DNA of 64,000 nt from Closterium sp. Naga37s-1 (Eukaryota > Streptophyta > Zygnematophyceae > Desmidiales > Closteriaceae). Each line of letters begins with the position of its first letter. Positions within the stretch are counted from its first letter, which is position 1. The position numbers were made by a program, and so were the translations under genes. Shown piece by piece: positions 10,040 through 22,000 of this stretch. The stretch lies in the NCBI GenBank assembly GCA_947471745.1, contig CANJKZ010000783.1:694501-758500 (forward strand), read 5' to 3'. The notes beneath the pieces were generated by a model, which searched no databases, was not told where the DNA came from, and saw nothing but the letters and a program-made list of their open reading frames with translations.

Positions 10040-13000
10040 ATGCAGGGCCCTGTGCTCGTTCTAAGTACGTCCTAACGTTCTTTCCTGTCAGCAGCATTGC
10101 AGAAAACGCTATGGATCCGTTTACCTGCTGTATCTGCCGCATAGATTCCGCGTTTAGAGCGAAGACGGGTGAATCTAACGCGGCTCGGCATTGAACAGAG
10201 CGGCAGCGAGGCGTAAGCCCGATCCGAGCCGCGCGGCGCTCTAGAGCCGCAGAATCTGAGCGTTACGATCGTGATCCGTGTCGTCCTCTGCTTTCCGCGT
10301 CGTGCGCGCATTCGAGAAGCTTTACCCCGTGTCGCTTTGCCGCCCGTACGGTCCGAGGCCAGTGGGTCGATCTTGCGCCGCGGATGGGCTAGCATCCCGT
10401 GCACGGTCGATCATTGCAGATTCACAGGCATGCATAGGCTTCTCACGTCTGCCGCGAGTGCATCAAGAAAAGAAAAGCCATTTTAGGGAACGGCAAGCGG
10501 TTTGGGAACGGGGATTCTAGGATGCCATGGAATGGAAAGCGAAGCAGAGAAGGCAGCCACGGGTAGCGATCTGATCGTGTTGACTCCGGCGTGCCTACGG
10601 ATCCCTCCCCTCCATGGCCCTCGCTCCACTCCCTTGGCCATGCGACATGCCACCTGCTCCTCACCGTCCCTCCGTGCATTCTCTCCCGCTTTTCTCGCCT
10701 TGCCCCTTCCCCGGCGCAGATGCGAACACGAAGCGCGAGTCGGGTCGCAAGGCGCAGCTCGGCAACATCGCGGCGGCCAAGGTGAGTTGCGAGTCACGAG
10801 ACGTGAGAGGCAGCGATTTCGTTTCTGAGAATTTTCCTCACGCAGCGAGTCCAAGGTGCGACGCGGACAACGCGTCTCAAGGTGCGACGTGGCCGCAACA
10901 TCGCCGCAGCGGCCAAGGTGAGTCGTGAGGCGCAGGGGTTTGGTTTTAAGGTTGAATGGAAGGCCGCGCGTTGGGAAGGTCCCAGCAGGGTGGCGGGAAG
11001 CGGGGTAGTGTGCAGCGCGGGAGCAGTCGGGGTGTAGCAGTCGGGGTTTCGGGCGCTCGTGGCATGGACGAGCCCTTAGGCGAGGCGAACCAAGAGAAGC
11101 CCGAAGTGCCGCGGGAGGTGGCGCTGATATGAGCACGTGAAATTCGTGCAAGGAGCAGTCACGCGTGCTTCCGGGGCCCTTCAGTCGCCAGTGCTCCGAC
11201 CCAATTCGATGCTCACTTCCACCCATTCTAACACACCCCTCCGCCCTAATCCGTTCTCCCATGTCCTCCTCTGCCGTCTCCTCCCGCCCCTCCTCTCCCC
11301 CCTTTCCATTCCATCCCACCTCTCCTCTTCTCCTTCTCTGCTCCCTCCGCCGTGCATCTCTCTCCGCGCGCCCATGCCCTCGCGCGCGCAGGCCGTGGCG
11401 GACATCATCCGCACCACGCTGGGCCCGCGCTCTATGCTCAAGATGCTGCTGGACGCCACAGGAGGTAATCTTGTCTCGTGCACGTGGTGGGCTGCATAGT
11501 GTACGTCATCTCCCATCCCTCTCGTCGTGCCACATTAGTGCCCACTGCCCATCCCACGTGCACCACGCTGGGCCCGCGCTCCATGCTCAAGATGCTGCTG
11601 GACGCCACAGGAGGTGAGCGGGATGCCACAGGAGGTGAGCGGGATGCCACAGGAGGTGAGCGGGATGCCACAGGAGGTGAGCGGGATGCCACAGGAGGTG
11701 AGCGCGTGTCGTGCATGTATAATGGTGGATTTATCTTTCGAAAGGAAGGCGTGAAAAAGTTAGCTGATTTTCCGTTATTGATGACCTGATGGGGTGGTGG
11801 GAGGGGGATGAGATGAGATCAGCCTGAACTATGCCTGGAATACTTATGAATCGGCCCTTTCTGTGCCATGCCATGCCATGCCACGCCGTAAATCACTTAC
11901 ATGCCATTCCCATGCATGCCATGCCATGCAGGTATCGTGTTGACCAATGATGGCAACGCCATTCTGAGAGAAATCGACGTCACGCACCCAGCAGCCAAGG
12001 TGAGATGTGTGTGGGTGTGGCGGGGTAAGGCGTGTGGGTGTGGCGGGGTAAGGCGTGTGGGTGTGGCGGGGTAAGGCGTGTGGGTGTGGCGGGGTAAGGC
12101 GTGTGGGTGTGGCGGGGCAAGGCGTGTGGGTGTGGCGGGGTAAGGCGTGTGAATGGAAGAGCGAGGTGGAGGCGTGGAGGCGTGATAGGGAGGGGTGTTT
12201 GACTGTTAGAGTGCACAATGGCATAGCTCTGGGTGAGGGTTGAGGGTTTAGGGTTGGGGTTCGCTTTCAGCGGTGTGAGTTAACAGTGTGAGCTTTGAGC
12301 AGCAGGCATTCGCCTTAAGCACGTTCTCAACCACACTCGCATGAGTCGCCTTTGAGGCATTCATGGTCATCCACCTCCCTGCCTGCCGCTCCTTGCTCCC
12401 TGCCCCATGCCCTTTGGTGTGCTGTGCTTCCCACTGTCACGCGTGGCAGTCCATGATCGAGTTGAGTCGCACGCAGGACGAGGAGGTGGGCGACGGCACC
12501 ACCTCCGTCATCATTCTCGGTGAGCCCACATCCCCTCCCTCCTCTCGATTGCCCCGCCGCTTCCCCTTCCCTTCCCTCTCCCCCCACCCTCCTTTTTTTT
12601 TTCCCTCCCGATCGTTCATTGTCCGAGCCTAACTCGCCGCTGCCTGGTTGAGCCGCAGCTGTCTCCTCATCCCTGGCCTGACATGCCCTTCCTCTCAACC
12701 CCCACTCACCTATCCCCTCTTCCCTCCATCCCTTTTGACTGATGTCCCGCATGCCACGTGGCACCACTGTGGGCTGCCAGCTGGCGAAATGCTCCACGTG
12801 GCGGAGCCCTTCTTGGAGAAGGGCTTTCACCCCACCGTCATCTGCAGAGGTGCGCTCTCAGCGGGGCAGGGCGCTCTCAGTGGGGCAGGGCGCTCTCAGT
12901 GGGGCAGGGCGCTCTCAGCGGGGCAGGGCGCTCTCAGTGGGGCAGGGCGCTCTCAGTGGGGCAGGGCGCTCTCAGCGGGGCAGGGCGCTCTCATCACATG

Positions 13001-16000
13001 GGCTAGCAGGGGTGTGCTGTCTGTGGGGCAGGGAGCTTCCGGTTTGGCGGGGTGGTGGGTGCTGCTTTACGAGTTCATGCTTCCCTCTCTTCATTCTCAC
13101 TTCTGCCAGCAGCACCTCCTCTCTGGCCCCCTCCTCATCTCTTCGCCCTCACCTTTCCACTCTCCGGCCTCCCTTTCCCCCTAATCACTCAATTCCCCAA
13201 TCACGCCCCAATCATACCCCAATCACCTCCCCATCCCCCAATGCCCTGTTCACCCACCAGCGTACACCAAGGCACCGGACGATGCCATAGCGGTCATTGA
13301 CAAGGTGGCATTCAAGATCGCCTTTTGAGGCGTGCCCCAATGCCCTCCCAATGCCCGCCCAATGCCCTCCCAATTCCCGCCCAATGCCCTCCCAATGCCC
13401 GCCCAATGCCCTCCCAATGCCCGCCCAATGCCCTCCCAATGCCCGCCCAATGCCCTCCCAATGCCCGCCCAATGCCCTCCCAATGCCCGCCCAATGCCCT
13501 CCCAATGCCCGCCCAATGCCCTCCCAATGCCCGCCCAATGCCCTCCCAATGCCCGCCCAATGCCCCACTCCCCCTCCCCTGCCATGCGCCCACCAGCGTA
13601 CACCAAGGCACTGGACGATGCCATAGCGGTGATCGACAAGGTGGCATTCAAGATCGACGTCAACAACAGTGAGACAACCCTGCCCTCCCTCCCTCTCTGC
13701 GCCCTGCACACCTCTCTCTCATCGCTCGCCTGTCTAACTTGCCTCTCGCACTCAGCCTGCTCTCGCCTCTCACCCTTGTTTTGCGCCATTACTCTTCCTC
13801 CTGCCCTCCCTTGCCTCCATGCCTCTATGCGTGCATTCCCCTGCACACTCTGCCGCCTACCCGTCTCCTCCTTTCATCCCCCGTCGCCTTGCGCGTTGTC
13901 TGTGGTGCCCTGCGCGTTCCTCTGCTTCACTGTGCCTCTTCCTCTCACAGGGAAGCAGATGCTGAGCATACTGCAGAGCTGCATTGGCACCAACCAAGTT
14001 CACCACCTGTCCCATTCATTCATCCCCGTCCCCTTGTCCCCCATCCGTGCCTCCCTGTCCTCCCCTGTGCGTTCTGTGCATCACCATTTGTCGCCCGTCA
14101 CAGGGAAGCAGATGCTGAGCATACTGCAGAGCTGCATCGGCACCAAGTTCACCACACGCTTTGGCTCTCTCATGGCTGTAAGTGCTGTTAGAGTACAGCA
14201 TATGATGTTGCAGTGCAGTCGTCCTTCTTCCCTGCTTGCTCCGTCCTCCTTTCCCTTGTGTGCTCACCTGTGTCCATTTGTCTTCTCCTACGCGCCTTAA
14301 GAATACGTGCCTTTTCTTTCCTCTCCTCGCTTGGTTGTTGATAGCAGCACCTTCTCAATGCCTGCCCTTTCCCTCAATCCTTTCCTCCTCTCTCCCTTCC
14401 CCACCCTAGCCGCACCTGCTTTCCTACCCCAACCCATCACCACCACCATCGCCCTCACCCCTTGCTGTCCCCTGGAGCTGGCTCTGGGCACGGTGGCCAC
14501 CAAGTGATCACCTGGTTGCCCCCCCCGTGTCCCCTCACCTCCAAGTGATATGAGTAACTTTTTGAGACGTCTCAAGTCCTTAAGAGCTGGCTCTGGGCAC
14601 GGTGGCAACCAAGTGGCGGTGGGGCCGGGGGGCTGTTGTCACCTGCCTGCTCAATCCCGCCCCTCCCCCAACTTGTCGTGCCTTTCCCCACCTTCCCCCG
14701 TCCGCTCTGCCCACCCTCCCCACTCTTCCCCAGGAACCAGCTCTAGACGCGGTGACAACAGTGGCAGTGGAGGTGGGGGGCGCAGCTCACCACCTGACTG
14801 CTCTCCATCCCTGCCCTCCTCACCATCACCCTTTGCCCTCACCCGCAGGAGCTGGCACTAGATGTGGTGACAACGGTGGCGGTGGAGGTGGGCGGGCGCA
14901 AGGAGATAGACATCAAGCAGAACGCCAAGGTGGAGAAGAGAAGCTGCTGGGCTGCTCACCTCACCACATGGCCTCTCCATCCCTCCCTCCCCTTCCCCAC
15001 CCGGGCTTGCCTTGCCCTCACCCCCACTGCTATCTCCAGGAGCTAGCTCTAGATGCAGTGACGACAGTAGCAGTGGAGGTGGGCGCAAGGAGATTGACGT
15101 CAATCAGAACGCCAAGGTGGAGAAGAGAAGGTGCTGGGCGGCTCACCTCACCACAAGGCCCCACCATCCCTCTCCATCCCCACGTGCCCTTTCCCCCATC
15201 CCCTTCCCCACCCGGGCTTGCCTTGCCCTCACCCCCACTGCTATCTCCAGGAGCTAGCTCTAGATGCAGTGACGACAGTAGCAGTGGAGGTGCGCGCAAG
15301 GAGATTGACATCAATCAGATCGCCAAGGTGGAGAAGAGAAGGTGCTGGGCGGCTCACCTCACCACAAGGCCCCACCATCCCTCCCCATCCCCACGTGCCC
15401 TTTCCCCCATCCCCTTCCCCACCCGGGCTTGTCCTCTCCACCCCTGCTCTCTCCAGGAACCAGTGCTAGATGTGGTGACAACAGTGGCGGTGGAGGTGGG
15501 CGGGCGCAAGGAGATTGACATCCAGCAGTACGCCAAGGTGGAGAAGGTGTCGGGCGACTGTCTAAATGGCTTATCCATCCCGCCCCTTCCCCACCCGTCC
15601 GTTTCCCCATACCCCCACCCTGCTTTCTCTCTCCCCCCATGATCTTCCACAGGAACTGGCGCTAGATGCAGTAACAACTGTAGCAGTGGAGGTGGGCGGG
15701 CGCAAGGAGATTGACATCAAGCAGTATGCCAAGGTGGAGAAGGTGCCGGGCGGTCGGATAGAGGACAGTGCGGTGCTGCGCGGTGTGATGTTCAACAAGG
15801 ACGTGGTGGCCCCCGGCAAGATGCGGCGGCGCATTGAGAACCCGCGAGTGGTGCTGCTGGACTCGCCTCTGGAGTACAAGAAAGGCGAGAACCAGACGAA
15901 CGTGGAGCTTCTGAAAGAGGAAGACTGGTGAGTCATGATGGGGGAGGGGGTTGAGGGGAGGGGGTTGAGGGGAGGGGGTCAGCAACATGAGAACCCGCGG

Positions 16001-19000
16001 GTGGTGCTGCTGGACTCGCCTCTGGAGGACAAGAAAGGCGAGAACCAGACGAACGTGGAGCTCTTGAAGGAGGAGGACTGGTGAGTGGTCAGGACAAGGA
16101 GGGGGCGGGAGGCAATACAAGCCCGCAATCTACTCCCAGGTAAATTGCGGGCTTGTATTGCCACCTCCTCTTCCACACGCCCTCGCTGCCCCTCTTGTCG
16201 CTTGTCCTTGCCTTGCCCTGTTTACCATCTCTTTTCATATGCCAGGGAGAAGCTGCTAAAGATGGAGGAGTACATAGCATGGCTGTGTCGCCATGTCCCC
16301 TCCCACACGCCTCTCACTGCCCCTCATTTCTTTCTCCTATCTGCCCTATGCGCCTGTCTCTCCTCACCTCATGGCAGGGAGCAGCTGTTGAAGATGGAGG
16401 AGGAGTACATAGCAGGGCTGTGTCGCCACCTCCTCTCCCACACGCGCTCACTGACTCTTGTGTGCTCTGTTCTTGCCCTCTCTACCACCGCTTTTCCACA
16501 TGGCAGGGAGCAGCTGTTGAAGATGGAGGAGGAGTACATAGCGGGGCTGTGTCGCCACATAGCGGCATTCAAGCCCGACCTCGTCATCACGGAGAAGGGC
16601 CTCAGCGACCTCGCAGCACACTACCTCTCCAAGTCAGTGCTCTGCTCCCTCCTCTTGCTTGTGCTCAATCTTGCTCTTGCCTTTTCTCTCTCCAATGCTG
16701 TTGCTGCTGCTGGGGGCACTGATGGCGGCTTCGACACCTATCTTCCGTGATCCATTCCTTGTCCCGCTTTCTAGCTGCCCCAGTCCCTGATAGCAAGTAT
16801 GTATTAAAGCCTTTACCTTGTCCCGCGTCTCGTGTTTCTCCCGTCTGGTTCGTCTCACCGAGAGCCGGCATCTGAACCATCACCAGCGAGGCACGTCATG
16901 ACACGTATGGCTGTCGCTGGCGGGAGCGCCATTATCCCTTCCTCTACCCCCTTTCCTCCCACCCAACTCCCCCCCCATCCAGCGCCAACATCACTTTACT
17001 TTCTCCCTTTTGCCACCCCCCTCTTCCTTCCTCCCTCCCCCGCATCCAGAGCCGGCATCACTCCCTCTCCTCCCGTTTCCCCGTCTTCCCCACTGCCTTA
17101 CCCCCACCCCGAGCTGGCATCGCAGCCATCAGGAGGCTCCGCAAAACGGACAACAACCGCATTGCTCGTGCGGTGGGCGCGACCATTGTGAACCGCGAGG
17201 AGGAGTTGCCGGAGAGCGACGTGGGGACGGGCGCAGGGCTGTTTGAGGTGCATCGGCACCCGTGCTCCTCTGTTTCCCCCTTGCCCCCCTCTGCTCCATT
17301 CCTCCCCTCCCTTCAATTTCACCATTTGATTCCGAACAATACCTACCTTTCCCTCCCCCTCCCTTCCACCCAGAGCCGGCATCGCAGCCATTCGCCGGCT
17401 GCGCAAAACCGACAACAACCGCATTGCAAGAGCCGTTGGCGCGACGATTGTGAACCGGGTGGAAGAACTACAGGAGAGCGACGTGGGGACGGGCGCGGGG
17501 CTGTTTGAGGTGCGCAAGATCGGCGACGAGTTCTTCGCCTTCCTGGTGGAGTGCAAAGAGCCCAAGGCGTGCACCGTGCTGCTGCGCGGGGCCAGCAAGG
17601 ACATTCTCAACGAGATGGAGCGGAATTTGCAGGTGAGGAATCTGCAGGCAAGGCAGTGTGAGAATGGGTGGAGAGGGGTGAAGGGAGATGCGCTTATGAG
17701 GAAGGTGCAATCAGCCCAAGGCGTGCACCGTGCTGCTGCGCAGGGCCAGCAAGGACATTCTCAACGAGATGGAGCGGAACTTGCAGGTGAGGAATCTGCC
17801 GGTGAGAGGGAAGGGGAGATGGGGTGGGGGGGGTTATATCTTGCAGATGTAGGAAGGTGCGCGCTGCCCAAGGCGTGCACCGTGCTGCTGAGAGGCGCCA
17901 GCAAGGACATTCTCTACGAGATGGAGTGGAATTTGCAGGTGAGGAGGCGTGGGAATGGGTGGAGTGGGGTCAAGTGCAAGTGTGGAAGAGGGGAATGGAT
18001 GGAGAGAGGAAGGGAACATGCATGGGAGGGAGTTTCAAAGAGCCCAAGACGTGCACCGTGCTGCTCAGAGGCGCCAGCAAGGACATCCTCAACGAGATGG
18101 AGTGGAACCTGCAGGTGAGGGATCTGCCCGTAAGGAGGTGTGGGAATGGGTGGAATGGGGTGAAAGGAATGCCGTTCCTGGTGGAGTGCAAAGAGCCCAA
18201 GGCGTGCACCGTGGTGCTCCGGGGGGCGAGTAAAGATATCCTCAAGGAGAGGGATTTGCCGGTGAGAGGGAAGGGGAGATGGGGTGGGGGGGTTTATATG
18301 GTGCAGTTGTAGGAAGGTGCGAGCAGCCCAAGGACATTCTCAACGAGATGGAGCGAAACCTGCAGGTGAGGAGGTGTGGGAATAGGTGGAGAGGGGTGAA
18401 GGGAGATGCTGTTGTGAGGAAGGTGCAAGCAGCCCAAGGCGTGCGCCGTGCTGCTGCGGAGGGCGATTAAAGACATTCTGATTGAGATGGAGGTGAGGTG
18501 GTGGAGGGGAGAGGAACTGGGGGGAAGGAGGGGAGGAGTCTGCCGGTGAGGCGGGGTATGGGAATGGGTGGAGAGGGGTGAAGGGGTTGCTGTTCCTGGT
18601 TGCTGCTGAGGGGCGCCAGCAAGGACATTCTGAATGAGATGGAGCGGAATTTGCAGGTGAGGAGATGCGGGGGAGGAGAAGGGTAGAGAGGGGTCAAGTG
18701 CGCTGAGAGGAGGAGGGGAAGGCGTTCACACAGCCTGCAGGTGAAAGGCTGGCCATGGGAAGTTGAGTGCAGTGCTGGGGGCTTGGGGGCATGAGGGCAT
18801 GAGGCGAGGCGAGCGTATGCATGTGGGGGATGGGGCAAGGGCACGATCTGGAGAGCATGGATGCCCTTGTTTCCCTCAGCTGCCCCTGCAGCACATGCCA
18901 CACCACACCACACCACACCACACCACACCACACCATGCTCCTTCTGCTGCCTCTGCCCTTCCACACCCTCCAGGACGCCATGGGAGTGGCACGCAATGTG

Positions 19001-22000
19001 GTGGTGGACCTTCGCCTGATGCCGGGGGGAAAGGGGGGAAGGTACACCTGTTTCTGCGCCTGCACACACCATGCCCACCACACCACACATGACCACACCA
19101 CCTCCTTCGGCCTCTTCTGCACCCCCCCCCCACCTTCCCCTCCCCACCCTCCAGGACGCCATGGGAGTGGCGTGCAATGTGGTGGTGGACCCTCGCCTCG
19201 TGCCGGGGGGGAAGTGGGAAAGCGGCACCTGTTTCTGTGCATACACACACCACACCCCACCATCCTCACTCTCCTCTGCCCCTCCCCACCCTCCAGGACG
19301 CCATGGGAGTGGCGCGCAATGTGGTGGTGGACCCTCGCCTCGTGCCGGGGGGAAGGGGGAGGGGAACTGCTGCACACCACACACCACCACAATCCACCAC
19401 TTCACACCACTCCGTTCCCCCTCTGCTGCCTTCACCCCGTCCCACCCTCCAGGACGCCATGGGAGTGGCACGCAATGTGGTGGTGGACCCTCGCCTCGTG
19501 CCGGGAGGTGGCGCAGTGGAGATGACTGTGTCGGCTGCTCTCAAGGACAAGGCCGGCACCGTGGCAGGCATTGAGCAGGTGAGCGGGGTCCACTGTTGTA
19601 CAGTGTGTTCAAATGCTCAGTCGAAAATGGCCTTCTGGTCTGGGATGTGCCGTGGAGATGACCGTGTCGGCTTCCCTCAAGGACAAGGTCGGCACTGTGG
19701 CAGGCATTGAGCAGGTGTGTGGGCAGTGAAAGGGCAACGAGCAGGTGTGTGGGCAGTGAAAGGGCAACGAGCAGGTGTGTGGGCAGTGAAAGGGCAACGA
19801 GCAGGTGTGTGGGCAGTGAAAGGGCAACGAGCAGGTGTGTGGGAAGTGAAAGGGCAACGAGCAGGTGTGTGGGCAGTGAAAGGGCAACGAGCAGGTGTGT
19901 GGGCAGTGAAAGGGCAACGAGCAGGTGTGTGGGCAGTGAAAGGGCAACGAGCAGGTGTGTGGACAGTGGCAGCCAGGCTATGTTGGAATATACGCGCTTG
20001 GTGCCGGGGGGCGGTGCCGTGGAGATGACTGTGTCGGCTGCCCTCAAGGACAAGGTCAGCTCTATACCAGGCATTGAGCAGGTGAGAGGGCAGTGAGAAG
20101 GTGAGGCATGGAGCAGGGCATTGAAACATGCCTCGTGCCGGTGGGCGGTGCCGTGGAGATGACTGTGTCAGCTGCTCTCCAGGACAAAGCCAGCACCATG
20201 CTCGGCGTCGAAAATGTGAACGCTCGGAGGAATGAAGCTGGTACATTCGTGGTCCAAGCATTTTATCTGAACAAATAATGGAGCTGGTTTTTCACTTGCC
20301 CTCACCCCTGCCTCAGCTGCCTTTCCTTCGTTCCCATCACTGCCCCCCTTTCTGCTCCCCTCTCTGCTCTCTGCTCGCTTTAACCCCCCCCACGCCTCTC
20401 CCCACAGTGGCCTTACCACGCGGTGGCATCAGCCTTTAAGGCGATCCCGCGCACGTTGGTACAGAACTGCTCTGAGACATTTCAAAAATCCCCCACCCCC
20501 CACGTCCCCCCCTCTGCAGTGGCCATACCGTGCGGTGGCGTCGGCCTTTGAGGTCATCCCGCGCACGCTGGCGCAGAACTGTGGAGTGAGCGTCATCCGC
20601 ACCGTCACTGCGCTGCAGGCCAAGGTGGGCTCCTTGCCTTGCCCCACGAGCAGTCCGTGTGAGACTGGCTTCAACATTGCGCTCGCCATCCCCCTTCCGT
20701 CGCCCACCTCTTCCCAGCCCACTGCCCGCCCGCCACTGCCTGCCCGCCACTGCCTGCCCGCCACTGCCTGCCCGCCACTGCCTGCTCTATGGCTTCTTGG
20801 TGCGGTCTGGCCTCCTCCACTCTCCACCCACCAATTCTCTGAACCTCTCCCTGTCCTCTCGCCCGTCTTCCTTCTCCCTTCTTCCCACTCCCCTCTCCCC
20901 CCTCGCCTCTTTCTCTCTCTTCTCTCTCCCTCCTGCTTTCACTCCCTCTCATCACTCCTCCCTGTCCTCTGTCTCAGCACTCCACTTCTCCACCTTCCCT
21001 CTCCGTCCCCGCTGCCTCCCTCCCCTCCCACCCTTCTGGTCATGCCATACCAACCAGCACGTGTGTGGGGATTCCTACGTGCATCTTTTCTCACCACTCT
21101 CTCCCCTCTCATCTCTCACCTCTCCCCTCTCTCTCCCTTCTCACATTTCTCCTCCCAAAGCTCTTCCTCTTCACCTCTCTCACCTTCCCCTTCTCACCAT
21201 TCCGCTCTCACATCTCCGCTCTCTCCTCTCTCCACTTCCCACTCCTTGTTCAGAACTACACACGCACTTAAAGGGGCGTGTGCATTGTTTCGCCTCTCCG
21301 TCCGTCCCACCACCACCCGTCCCACCACCTTCCCTTCCCTCCGCACCTCAACAGCACGCGCAAGGTGCCAACACGTCCATAGGCATTGATGGTGACACGG
21401 GTGCCCTCACTGACATGAAGGAGCTCGGGGTGAGTGGTGGGGAATGGTGCTGTGGGGGTGGTTTGTGGGGAGGGTTGAGAGAGAGGGCTGAGGGACAGTG
21501 CAGTGGGGCGGGCTGGGGGGGAGGGCATTGACGGTGACACAGGTGCCCTCACTGACATGAAGGAGCTCGGGGTGAGTGGTGGAGGAAGGAGGTGGGTGAG
21601 AGGGGTGGGGGAGAGCAAAAGCACAATAGAAGGTGGTGTGGCATGCATGCCTCTGCATGTTTCCCCATCATGCTGCCCTGCACAGCTTCCTCTTCTCCTC
21701 ACGCCCCTTCCTCCTCTCCTCACGCCCATTCCTCCTCTCTTCACACCCCTTCTTCGTCTTCTCACGCCTCTTCCTCGCTCCGCTCTGCCACCCGCTGCCT
21801 TCCTGCCAGGTGTGGGAGACGTATGCAGTGAAGGTGCAGACAGTAAATACGGCCATGGAGGCGGCGTGCATGCTGCTGTCCCCTCCATGCATTCCCCTCA
21901 TCCCCCCCTCGCTCCTCCCCACCCCCCCGGCTGCCAGCTGTGGGAGCCGTAGGCCGTGAAGGTGCAGACGGTGAAGACGGCTATCGGCTAACGGCCATCG

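Noticed and set aside
13250..13846. WEGIGRALGGH repeat ORF on the minus strand
   Set aside because: Antisense of the 22-bp minisatellite between the two copies of CCT3 exon 7.
20535..21531. Open frames of 284-290 codons in CCT3 intron 13
   Set aside because: Pyrimidine-tract composition (Ser/Pro/Leu only); they cross the real splice sites and exon 14.
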